From contig JAABTZ010000058.1 in assembly GCA_011389605.1 (NCBI GenBank), positions 1 to 5,555 of the forward strand: a DNA stretch of 5,555 nucleotides, written 5' to 3'. A program made the translations under genes and the position numbers. This document shows, piece after piece, positions 1 to 5,555 of this stretch. Source of the DNA: Desulfobacteraceae bacterium. GTDB lineage: Bacteria; Desulfobacterota; Desulfobacteria; Desulfobacterales; Desulfosalsimonadaceae. Position 1 is the first letter of the stretch, and each line of letters begins with the position of its first letter. A model generated the notes under the pieces. It was not told the origin of the DNA. It did no database searches and saw only the letters and a program-made list of their open reading frames with translations.

Positions 1-470
1 CCCGGCCGTTTCATTACCCGGCCAATTGAAACAACCATGGCTCCTATAAACTCGACAAAAAAGCCACCTCCCCGAAGAATGTCTATGGTGGATTCACCCA
101 GCTGGATTATGAGATTCTGAGACCTGCGGGATTTAATCCGGCAGTCGGGCTGCCCGAAATCCACCAGGGAAATGGTTTTTTGATGATCAGGGGAAATATT
201 GACAATATCGAGCTGTTTCTGACTCAGCTTTAGTATCCGCAGCAGTTGCAGAACCACCATGGCTCCATAATCGTCAAACCGGGATACATGTTTGAAATCC
301 ACCACAACTCCACTGGGAGATTTGCGTGGACCAAGGGAGGCGTATAACTGTTTCAGGAGTGCAGGTGCCGTGGTAATGTCAATTTGACCGTAAAACATCA
401 CTGCCAGAATACCGTCGGCATCTTCCCTAATCTCAAAGAGACGGGGATGGGATGGCAAAGCTGCTTTCAT
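1..470 (-). CDS. MlaE-family lipid ABC transporter permease with N-terminal STAS domain (partial, C-terminus off left edge)
   Basis: My own translation gives 156 residues before the window edge. Residues about 10-103 look like a STAS domain: a beta strand followed by GQIDITTAPALL (28-39), then VVVDFKHVSRFDDYGA (55-70), a helix, and LDIVNIS (87-93). Residues 119-156 (NLIIQLGESTIDILRGGG, then FFVEFIGAMV) match the start of MlaE permeases, where a GE-T amphipathic helix precedes the first membrane segment. MlaE permeases work with MlaF ATPase and MlaD MCE proteins to move phospholipids or other lipids between inner and outer membrane. In Enterobacteria the STAS subunit (MlaB) is separate; here it is fused. 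The ATG overlaps the stop of the upstream peptidase gene by 4 nt (ATGA), which fixes the start and suggests coupling. MlaF and MlaD partners would be expected further left but cannot be seen. The Ser/Thr that is often phosphorylated in STAS domains appears to be Asp67. Domain identity is read from motifs only. Confidence 0.82.
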   Translation of the reverse strand, partial: MKAALPSHPRLFEIREDADGILAVMFYGQIDITTAPALLKQLYASLGPRKSPSGVVVDFKHVSRFDDYGAMVVLQLLRILKLSQKQLDIVNISPDHQKTISLVDFGQPDCRIKSRRSQNLIIQLGESTIDILRGGGFFVEFIGAMVVSIGRVMKRP

Positions 471-2332
471 CTTAGAGTGTCCTGCCCGAGACCGGGCTCT
501 GGAGTTCCCAGTTTTTTTTCAAGGGCGCTGCGGAATTTTTCAAGCTGTTTTTGGTAATAGCTCTTTTCTGATACGGCTGCTGACAGAGCCTGCCTGCCGG
601 TGGCAGCCGCTTCTTTGTAAAATCCGTTGACAAAAAAGCTTTCGGCCAAAGTATCTGTTACGTGGGGCTCAGGTGAAAGCCGGGCAGCTTTTTTGGCAAG
701 TTCAAGGGCTTTTTCCGGTTTAAAAAAACCTGTTTCAGAAGCTGATGTTGCATACAGCCAGGCAAGGTTGTTTAATGCCTGTGCATTGCCCGGATTCAAA
801 TCCAGAGTCTGCATATATGCGGATTCCGCGGCTTTAAGGTTGCCCCTGCTGAAATAAAGGTCTGCTGTCATTAAATGCAGCTTCGGGTTTTGCGGATTTT
901 CCCTGAGTTGTCTTACAAGGATTTGTTCAGCCATTTTTCCGGAAATTACATTTCCGGTGCCGCCGAAATGCATGCCGTAGCCAACTCCTGCAACGGCCAG
1001 GATTAAAAGCAGGTAAACGGCCATGCTGATTTTAACCTTCCGGTGATGGCGCATAATCCATCCGGGATCAGCTTCACATTTTTCCAGATATGATATCCGT
1101 TCAGAGACGCTGAAGTGATGCCAGTTGGGTCGGTCCGGGGCTTGTCCGCTGGAAGCAGCAATTTTATGAAACGTTGAGATAAGGGGCAATGCCGTATCCA
1201 TAAGACGGTAGACGGATATGTCTGCCTGGCGTTCAAAATTCCGCATGAAATATCCGAATCCGAACCTGAAATATACAAAGAAAGTGGCAATCATGGCCAG
1301 GCTTACAATAATTGATACAAAAGTGTCACTGCCTGCGGCCTCCCATCGGGCAAGAACCTGGAGGTAAACGGCCCCGTAAATTAGAAAGTCAAGTCCTGCA
1401 AATGAAATCACAAGGTATCCGGCGAAAAAAATCAGGTAAAACAGCAGATGCCGGTGCTTGACGTGACCAATTTCATGGGCGATCACCGCCTTGATTTCAA
1501 CTGGTGTAAGATAGCGCAGCAAGGCCGGGGTAACCAGGATGTAGCGAAACCGGCTGACCAGGCCCATGACTCCTGCAGTTATGGTTTGTCCTCCAAACAG
1601 CGGCCACTGAAGGATTTCCCTGTAGGATACCCTGGCGCTTCTGCATAACTCTTCAATCCTGGCTCTGGCATCTCCCTGTGCCAGGGGTTTGCATCCCCAG
1701 AAATACTGAATAATTGCAGGGCCGAAAATGGCAATTGCAAAAAGAAAAAACAGGAAATAGACAATCTGGCCTGCCGTGGAGTCAAGAAAGGCCCGTGGAC
1801 CTTCAAAGGGCAGCGCCTGAATCAGGTCTGCTGCAATCGATAAAAACAACCATGGAAAAAGCACCGGAATGGAAAAGGATATATGGGATTTAATATATCT
1901 GATGCGGCCGATACCGCTGTGATAGAGCTTTTCGTGGGCGTTATAGGCAAACGCCCAGATGATGCACAAATATCCCACGAAAACAGCCAGAAACAAAACC
2001 GCCCCAAGGGTGGGCATTTTGCTGATCAGGGAAAACCGGTGGAGATGCCCGCTTAATTCAAGTCCGTAAATATGTACGGCAAAAAGCCCTATGGCAAAAA
2101 TGCTCTGGCGTATGAGCAAAGACTCAAATGCCTGTTCCTGATCCGGCCGGCGGCCCCTTGAAATGCGATTTTCAAGCCGCTTAAACAGTATCCGGGTAAG
2201 GGCTGCAAAAAAAAGAGAAATGATTGTAAAAAATCCAAATGCCTCTAAAAACGGAAGCTGCGGCCGGGCCGGGGGCGGATAGGTTGTGTAGATAAGCAGG
2301 GCAACTATAAAATAAAGAAAATTGCCAAACAT
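467..2332 (-). CDS. Integral membrane M48-family zinc metallopeptidase with C-terminal TPR repeats
   Basis: About 621 residues. The catalytic signature VIAHEIGHVKHRH contains HEIGH (His286, Glu287 and His290, counted from the ATG). The third zinc ligand is probably the Glu of NFERQAD (about 367), followed by HHFSVSERISYLEK, a typical M48 C-terminal motif. Hydrophobic stretches at roughly 4-18, 34-50, 78-92, 108-132, 152-172, 190-212, 297-325, 336-358 and 433-453 indicate a polytopic inner-membrane protein. After the last one, residues about 480-590 form three TPR-like helix pairs, e.g. LMTADLYFSRGNLKAAESAY and ALNNLAWLYATS. M48 enzymes such as HtpX act in membrane protein quality control; the multi-span N-terminus and TPR tail make this larger than HtpX (about 290 aa), and its substrate is unknown. 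The ATG shares its A with the queH stop (TGATG). A TTG one codon earlier (2335-2333) is also possible, because an AGGT lies 5 nt before it. The stop overlaps the STAS-permease start by 4 nt. Confidence 0.88.
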   Translation of the reverse strand: MFGNFLYFIVALLIYTTYPPPARPQLPFLEAFGFFTIISLFFAALTRILFKRLENRISRGRRPDQEQAFESLLIRQSIFAIGLFAVHIYGLELSGHLHRFSLISKMPTLGAVLFLAVFVGYLCIIWAFAYNAHEKLYHSGIGRIRYIKSHISFSIPVLFPWLFLSIAADLIQALPFEGPRAFLDSTAGQIVYFLFFLFAIAIFGPAIIQYFWGCKPLAQGDARARIEELCRSARVSYREILQWPLFGGQTITAGVMGLVSRFRYILVTPALLRYLTPVEIKAVIAHEIGHVKHRHLLFYLIFFAGYLVISFAGLDFLIYGAVYLQVLARWEAAGSDTFVSIIVSLAMIATFFVYFRFGFGYFMRNFERQADISVYRLMDTALPLISTFHKIAASSGQAPDRPNWHHFSVSERISYLEKCEADPGWIMRHHRKVKISMAVYLLLILAVAGVGYGMHFGGTGNVISGKMAEQILVRQLRENPQNPKLHLMTADLYFSRGNLKAAESAYMQTLDLNPGNAQALNNLAWLYATSASETGFFKPEKALELAKKAARLSPEPHVTDTLAESFFVNGFYKEAAATGRQALSAAVSEKSYYQKQLEKFRSALEKKLGTPEPGLGQDTLR

Positions 2333-2889
2333 CAATTTTTACCTGGCCTGCTCTTTGCTGTTTGAGGACAGAAGCGTTCTTTTTCACTGTAAATGCACCC
2401 GCAGTAAGACTGGCGGTACATGCCCATCTGTTTTGATTTCTCAATTCCGGTTTTCCAGCCTGTCCGGAAATCTTCGTAATAAAAGGGCACGCCTGCCGAT
2501 TTGCCGGCGCACTTGCCTATATCAGCAATTAACTCGTGCTGTTGAAACCTGCTGTAAAGCAGGGTGGAGGAAAAATAATCAAACTTGCCCCGGCTGGCAA
2601 GTTTAGCTGTGGTCATAAGCCGGTCATGGTAGCAAAGCCGGCAGCGCTGGCTTTCACGAAAGGCAGCCCTTTGAATAAACGCTTCTATGTCATAGCCCTG
2701 CTGGAAAATGACACGAAGTCCTATTTGCTCTGCGTAGGTTTTTAGGGTTTCTTCCCTTTTCATGCATTCAGTGAAGGGATGAATATTGTTTCTGTAAAAA
2801 AAGCCCATGACTTCAAGGTCTTTTTCCTGAAGCACTGACAGTGGATAAATGGCGCACGGAGCACAGCAGATATGCAGAAGCAGTTTCAT
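2332..2889 (-). CDS. queH: Epoxyqueuosine reductase QueH (DUF208 family)
   Basis: 185 residues. QueH reduces epoxyqueuosine to queuosine at the wobble base of GUN-anticodon tRNAs; it is the non-homologous replacement for the cobalamin-dependent QueG. Family hallmarks are visible in order: HICCAPC near the N-terminus (Cys8, Cys9, Cys12), the FFYRNNIHPFTE segment (30-41), CRLCYHDRL (Cys83, Cys86), FSSTLLYSRFQQHE (106-119), FYYEDFRTGW (136-145) and YRQSYCGCIYSE (Cys163, Cys165). The conserved cysteines fit the iron-sulfur/iron centre described for this family. Length is close to the usual 180-200. The start ATG overlaps the stop of the upstream yggS-type gene by one base (TGATG), and the stop in turn overlaps the peptidase start, so expression is probably coupled. 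No other queuosine gene is in the window. The call is firm at family level. Confidence 0.93.
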   Translation of the reverse strand: MKLLLHICCAPCAIYPLSVLQEKDLEVMGFFYRNNIHPFTECMKREETLKTYAEQIGLRVIFQQGYDIEAFIQRAAFRESQRCRLCYHDRLMTTAKLASRGKFDYFSSTLLYSRFQQHELIADIGKCAGKSAGVPFYYEDFRTGWKTGIEKSKQMGMYRQSYCGCIYSEKERFCPQTAKSRPGKN

Positions 2890-3578
2890 CAGCGTTCTCC
2901 GAAAATAGCGGTTCCGATTCTCACCAGGGTGGCGCCTTCTTCAATGGCTGCCTCAAAATCGCCAGTCATGCCCATGGAAAGCTCTTTTATATCAACATTG
3001 GCAATCTGTTTGGCTGTGACCTGGTCCTTTAATTCGGCAAGCTTTTTAAAAAAGGGGCGAACCTTCTCCGGTGCGTCAAAATAAGGAGGCATGGTCATAA
3101 GCCCCCGGATTGAGAGGTGTTCAAGCCTTGATACTGCCTCCACAAGTTCTGCGGTCTCTTGTGTATCTGCTCCGGATTTGCTCTGTTCTTTTCCTACATT
3201 GACCTGAATGAGAATTTTCTGGATACAATCGTGTTTTTTTGCCTGACGGTTAAGTTCACGGGCAAGCTTCAGGCTGTCAACCGAATGGATGAGGTCAAAG
3301 AGTTTTACGGCATATTTGGCCTTGTTTGACTGCAGATGCCCGATGAAGTGCCAGGACACGTTTATCCCGGAAAGGGCCTTAATCTTCCCCCTGGCTTCCT
3401 GAATGTAATTTTCACCAAAGCAGTCAAGCCCTGCGTCAATGGCATCTTGAATCCGGGCCGGGCCAACAGTCTTGGTGACTGCCACAAGTCTTACCGATTC
3501 AGGATCTCTTCGGCATGCAAGGGCTGCGTTTCTGATACGGCTTTTTACTTCTTCGATGTTTTTTGAGATTAAAGCCAT
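2889..3578 (-). CDS. yggS: YggS/PROSC-family pyridoxal phosphate homeostasis protein
   Basis: 229 residues, the normal length for the family. This cytoplasmic single-domain protein has the fold of the alanine racemase N-terminal barrel, binds PLP and buffers the cell's vitamin B6 and amino-acid pools without a known enzymatic reaction. Seen in the sequence: LVAVTKTVG with the PLP-binding Lys36; DCFGENYIQEARGK (51-64); WHFIGHLQSNKAKY (76-89); ILIQVNVGKEQSKSG; RGLMTMPPY; and the C-terminal LSMGMTGDFEAAIEEGATLVRIGTAIFGER, which carries the phosphate-binding residues. The SMGM(S/T).D..AI..G.T.VR.G..IFG pattern is diagnostic. It lies 15 nt downstream of maf with only a weak Shine-Dalgarno, and its stop overlaps the queH start by one base. 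In many bacteria this gene neighbours proC or yggT; here it is between maf and queH. Confidence 0.95.
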   Translation of the reverse strand: MALISKNIEEVKSRIRNAALACRRDPESVRLVAVTKTVGPARIQDAIDAGLDCFGENYIQEARGKIKALSGINVSWHFIGHLQSNKAKYAVKLFDLIHSVDSLKLARELNRQAKKHDCIQKILIQVNVGKEQSKSGADTQETAELVEAVSRLEHLSIRGLMTMPPYFDAPEKVRPFFKKLAELKDQVTAKQIANVDIKELSMGMTGDFEAAIEEGATLVRIGTAIFGER

Positions 3579-3593
3579 TTTTAAGCCAAGCTT

Positions 3594-4229
3594 TCAGATC
3601 CCGGATGCAAGCCGGGTCTTGTGGATTTTCTCGGTGGTTCGGTCGATTATCTTGTGTTTAAGAAGGTAATCGAGAACCTCGCACACCGGCAGGCCAACCA
3701 CGTTTGTATACGAGCCCTGGATGCTTTTTATCATAAATGCTGCAATGCCCTGAATTGCATAAGCACCGGCCTTATCCCAGGGCTCAGGTGTGCCAAGGTA
3801 CCAGTCGATTTCCCCGCCGGTCAGGTCCTTGAAAGTAACATGAGTTATACAAGTATCGTTTTTGCGTTGATTTCTGGCTTTGCACATGATGCTGTAGCCG
3901 GTAATAACCCTGTGAGTGCGTCCGCTGAGATGATTCAGCATTTGTTTTGCATGGGCTGCGGAATCCGGCTTGTTTAGAATCATATCGTCGATGACCACAA
4001 TGGAGTCAGCCCCTATTATCCAGGCCTCCGGGTGTTTTTGAGCCACTGCCCAGGCCTTTGCTTCTGCCAGGGTCAGGGCATGGAGCTGGGGTGTTGCAGC
4101 GCTTACCAGGTCCTCGTCAACCAGGCTGTCAACAACTGAAAATTCGATATGCGCCTGCTCAAGCAGACGCTTTCGTCTTGGTGATTTTGATGCCAGGATA
4201 ATCGGGCTTCTTGAATTTATTGTTTTCAT
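3594..4229 (-). CDS. maf: Maf-family nucleoside triphosphate pyrophosphatase (dTTP/UTP type)
   Basis: 211 residues. Maf proteins are cytoplasmic house-cleaning enzymes that hydrolyse nucleoside triphosphates to the monophosphate and pyrophosphate. Visible motifs are IILASKSPRRKRLLEQ (10-25; the family's S.SPRR nucleotide/phosphate loop), VDEDL (37-41), the TLAEAKA segment (53-59), IIGADSIVVID (71-81) with probable catalytic Asp75, LSGRTHRVITGY (101-112), WDKAGAYAIQG (151-161) and GSYTNVVGLP (172-181). The KAGAY.IQG and GSY.NVVGLP patterns are those of the YhdE subgroup (dTTP/UTP, sometimes CTP) rather than the YceF subgroup (m7GTP). GADS replaces the commoner GADT, a conservative change. A strong AGGAG lies 6 nt before the ATG. 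It is the first gene of the minus-strand block, so its promoter probably drives all five genes. About ten extra C-terminal residues beyond the core look unremarkable. Confidence 0.94.
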   Translation of the reverse strand: MKTINSRSPIILASKSPRRKRLLEQAHIEFSVVDSLVDEDLVSAATPQLHALTLAEAKAWAVAQKHPEAWIIGADSIVVIDDMILNKPDSAAHAKQMLNHLSGRTHRVITGYSIMCKARNQRKNDTCITHVTFKDLTGGEIDWYLGTPEPWDKAGAYAIQGIAAFMIKSIQGSYTNVVGLPVCEVLDYLLKHKIIDRTTEKIHKTRLASGI

Positions 4230-4235
4230 GGCAAT

Positions 4236-4240
4236 CTCCT
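4236..4240 (-). promoter_or_regulatory. Ribosome binding site of maf
   Basis: AGGAG on the minus strand, 6 nt before the maf ATG. It is the best Shine-Dalgarno in the block and supports the chosen start. The downstream genes yggS and queH have weaker sites, consistent with coupling from this first gene. Confidence 0.75.
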
Positions 4241-4245
4241 AACAG

Positions 4246-4289
4246 ATCCCGGCGGGATTGGCAAGGAGCTGTTGCTTATTTTTCCTTGC
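4246..4289 (-). promoter_or_regulatory. Two inverted repeats in the maf 5' leader
   Basis: Next to the maf ribosome binding site there is a 5-bp perfect stem ATCCC/GGGAT with a 3-nt loop (4246-4258). Just beyond it is a 7-bp perfect inverted repeat GCAAGGA/TCCTTGC (4261-4267 and 4283-4289) separated by 15 nt. Neither is followed by a T-run on either strand, so they are not obvious terminators. They could be leader RNA structure, a protein-binding site, or chance; I recognise no known riboswitch. Confidence 0.25.
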
Positions 4290-4388
4290 ATTTAATTGGG
4301 GCAATGATATATGAAATGGGCTTGTATTCATAAAGGTGTTGTTCTTGCTGATGCAGATGCACCTACTGGTTTTTACTCTTATTTCTGT

Positions 4389-4477
4389 GCCTGGGTGGCG
4401 GAACAGGTAGACGCAAGGGACTTAAAATCCCTTGATCCATAGTGGTCGTGCGGGTTCGATTCCCGCCCCAGGCACCA
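4389..4477 (+). tRNA. tRNA-Leu (anticodon UAA)
   Basis: A complete class II cloverleaf can be folded by eye. The acceptor stem is GCCTGGG (4389-4395) with CCCAGGC (4467-4473). The anticodon stem AGGGA/TCCCT encloses loop CTTAAAA, with anticodon TAA at 4423-4425, reading UUA (and UUG by wobble). A long variable arm, as expected for leucine tRNA, follows. The T arm is GCGGG-TTCGATT-CCCGC. Discriminator base A4474 is the identity element for leucine, and CCA (4475-4477) is encoded in the DNA. The gene stands alone on the plus strand between the maf block and the convertase-like gene. Its anticodon is not a queuosine target, so the nearby queH is not functionally tied to it. Confidence 0.97.
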
Positions 4478-4511
4478 TCTTCAGGGCAACGAAGTGCAAT
4501 TTCCACCTAAA

Positions 4512-4530
4512 CTGAGCGTTTCAGATTTTT
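4512..4530 (+). terminator. Weak terminator-like hairpin after tRNA-Leu
   Basis: CTGAG-CGT-TTCAG (4512-4524, including one G-T pair) is followed by ATTTTT. The stem is short and poor in GC, so this is only a tentative intrinsic terminator for the tRNA transcript, about 35 nt past its CCA end. It also separates the tRNA from the downstream protease gene. Confidence 0.3.
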
Positions 4531-4596
4531 AAAAGCAATTAATTTTAAATGATTCCCCTGGAAATCTAACAAGAAAACCTCAAAAAACCTGATGGT

Positions 4597-4600
4597 AAGG
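4597..4600 (+). promoter_or_regulatory. Possible ribosome binding site of the convertase-like protease
   Basis: AAGG lies 10 nt before the ATG at 4611, a rather long spacing. An in-frame TAA at 4596-4598 overlaps it, so the protein cannot start further upstream. The next in-frame ATG (4662) would remove most of the signal peptide, which supports 4611 as the start. Confidence 0.45.
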
Positions 4601-4610
4601 TCTTTATCGC

Positions 4611-5555
4611 ATGAAAAAAATCTGCTGTTTTCTTTTGCTGATTTTTATTTTTTACGGATTTATGAGCCGGCACAAAGATGCTGTATCCGGTCAACCCGAA
4701 AAATCTTCACAGGGCCGGACCCAGAAATCCGAAACCCGACCGGTTCCCACCAATACCTGGGCAATTGGCATTGCCCAGGGCACTGACCCCGGAATCCTGG
4801 CCCAAAAAACACAGCTTGAATATATCGGCCCCGTGGGCACCCTGGAAAACTATCACCTGTTTTTGGTGCCCGCAGAAAAGGCGCGGACCTTTGATGCCCA
4901 AACATTGCGGAATCTGCCGGAAGTTCAGTGGATGGAGCGGCAATATGAACGCAGGCGGTTCAAACGCCTGCCGCCGGACCCACTTTTTCCGGCCCAGTGG
5001 CATTTAAACAACACCGGGCAGAGCAAGGGGACACCGGGCATGGATGCCAATGTGGTTCCGGTCTGGCAGCAGGGGGTGTTTGGAAACGGGGTCCAGGTGG
5101 CAATTGTGGACGACGGGCTCCAGCATTCTCATCCGGATCTTTCGGACAATTATGCTGCTGAAGATTCCTGGAACTTCAACGACGACAGCGCCGATCCATC
5201 TCCGGTTTATGCTGGGGATCGCCATGGCACATCCGTTGCCGGAGTTGCTGCAGCAAGGGATGACGGAATTTCCTGCGGTGTGGGCGCAGCTTACCGGGCC
5301 GGGCTGGCCGGAATCCGCCTTATTGCCGACCCGGTAACCGATGCCCAGGAAGCCGCGGCTCTTACCTTTCATTACGACAACAATCATATTTTTAACAACA
5401 GCTGGGGGCCGTCAGATGATGCCCAGCGCCTGGAAGGCCCGGGCACACTCACCCAACTGGCCTTGGAAGACGGGATTGAAAACGGCCGGGGTGGACTGGG
5501 CAGCATCTATGTCTGGGCCGGGGGCAACGGAAATCTGAATCATGACAACGTCAAT
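4611..5555 (+). CDS. Secreted kexin/furin-like S8 serine protease (proprotein convertase type; partial, C-terminus off right edge)
   Basis: My translation of this frame is open for 315 residues to the edge. Residues 1-20 (MKK, then CCFLLLIFIFYGF) look like a signal peptide without a lipobox, so export is expected. Residues about 49-119 resemble the convertase prodomain: TWAIGIAQG, YIGPVGTLENYHLFLV, VQWMERQYERRRFKR. RFKR (116-119) fits the R-X-K-R autocleavage consensus. The mature part starts LPPDPLFPAQWHLNNTGQ, like furin and kexin. Catalytic residues seen: Asp167 in VAIVDDG, His205 in DRHGTSVAG, and oxyanion Asn306 in WAGGNG. NNSWGPSDD (262-270) and GRGGLGSIYVWAGGNG (292-307) are near-identical to furin. 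Asp168, Asp269 and Asp312 match furin residues for basic-residue recognition and calcium (from memory of furin). The catalytic Ser and a P-domain, usual in this group, lie outside the window. Subtilases cleave peptide bonds; this one probably prefers Lys/Arg sites (inference). Several long reading frames on both strands here are shadows of this gene. Confidence 0.92.
   Translation, partial: MKKICCFLLLIFIFYGFMSRHKDAVSGQPEKSSQGRTQKSETRPVPTNTWAIGIAQGTDPGILAQKTQLEYIGPVGTLENYHLFLVPAEKARTFDAQTLRNLPEVQWMERQYERRRFKRLPPDPLFPAQWHLNNTGQSKGTPGMDANVVPVWQQGVFGNGVQVAIVDDGLQHSHPDLSDNYAAEDSWNFNDDSADPSPVYAGDRHGTSVAGVAAARDDGISCGVGAAYRAGLAGIRLIADPVTDAQEAAALTFHYDNNHIFNNSWGPSDDAQRLEGPGTLTQLALEDGIENGRGGLGSIYVWAGGNGNLNHDNVN

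Larger units (their letters stand above)
4230..4388. other. Divergent spacer between maf and tRNA-Leu
   Basis: 159 bases without a credible gene. It must hold the promoter for the minus-strand block and the one for the tRNA. Possible sites are weak. On the minus strand there is a TATATC at 4304-4309 with a poor -35 (TTTATG) 17 nt before it. On the plus strand TTGCAT at 4286-4291 lies 16 nt before TATATG at 4308-4313. The AT-rich stretch around 4290-4330 is the likeliest shared promoter zone, but no strong consensus promoter is seen. Confidence 0.4.

Noticed and set aside
2322..2606. Plus-strand open frame of 94 codons across the peptidase/queH junction
   Set aside because: It lies antisense to queH, whose conserved cysteine motifs are in the minus frame; there is no ribosome binding site or recognisable protein.
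3621..3977. Plus-strand open frame of 118 codons inside maf
   Set aside because: It is antisense to well-conserved Maf motifs and its translation looks like no known family.
4308..4337. Tiny plus-strand frame (nine codons) beginning ATGATATATGAA in the spacer before the tRNA
   Set aside because: Too short, with no clear ribosome binding site, and it lies upstream of a tRNA rather than a protein gene, so a leader-peptide role has no support.
4611..4670. Possible lipoprotein signal, because two cysteines occur at residues 5 and 6
   Set aside because: They come before the hydrophobic core and not after an L-x-G/A lipobox, so a standard signal peptide is more likely.
4592..5538. Several overlapping open frames of 64-127 codons on both strands within the protease gene
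   Set aside because: They overlap a frame that gives a coherent furin-like protein with catalytic motifs; the alternatives have no recognisable motifs and compositions typical of shadow frames.
1..5555. CRISPR array, insertion sequence or long tandem repeats
   Set aside because: No regularly spaced repeats, transposase motifs or terminal inverted repeats were seen by reading through the window.

Overview
The window looks like chromosomal DNA from a Gram-negative bacterium. The best guess is a sulfate-reducer-like member of the Desulfobacterota: there is a STAS-fused MlaE-type lipid transporter permease, moderate GC, and tightly overlapping genes. This placement is inference from gene content only; no lineage marker such as rRNA is present.

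Layout: bases 1-4229 hold a five-gene block, all on the minus strand, read from right to left. The order is maf (nucleotide pyrophosphatase), yggS-type PLP-binding protein, queH (epoxyqueuosine reductase), a membrane-bound M48 metallopeptidase with a TPR tail, and the N-terminal part of an MlaE-family permease that runs off the left edge. Gaps are 15 nt, then overlaps of 1, 1 and 4 nt (TGATG, TGATG, ATGA), so the block is very probably one transcript with translational coupling. The first three genes are housekeeping: nucleotide-pool cleaning, PLP homeostasis and tRNA modification. The last two act at the cell envelope.

Bases 4230-4388 are a short divergent spacer containing the maf ribosome binding site and two small inverted repeats. 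A complete tRNA-Leu(UAA) gene with encoded CCA lies at 4389-4477 on the plus strand, followed by a weak terminator-like hairpin.

From 4611 to the right edge, on the plus strand, is the most striking gene: the first 315 residues of a secreted S8 serine protease of the kexin/furin (proprotein convertase) group. It resembles the eukaryotic enzymes not only in the catalytic domain but also in a convertase-type prodomain ending in an Arg-Phe-Lys-Arg sequence, the expected self-processing site. The catalytic Asp, His and oxyanion Asn are present; the catalytic Ser and any P-domain lie beyond the window. This gene is the best candidate for something under-described here.
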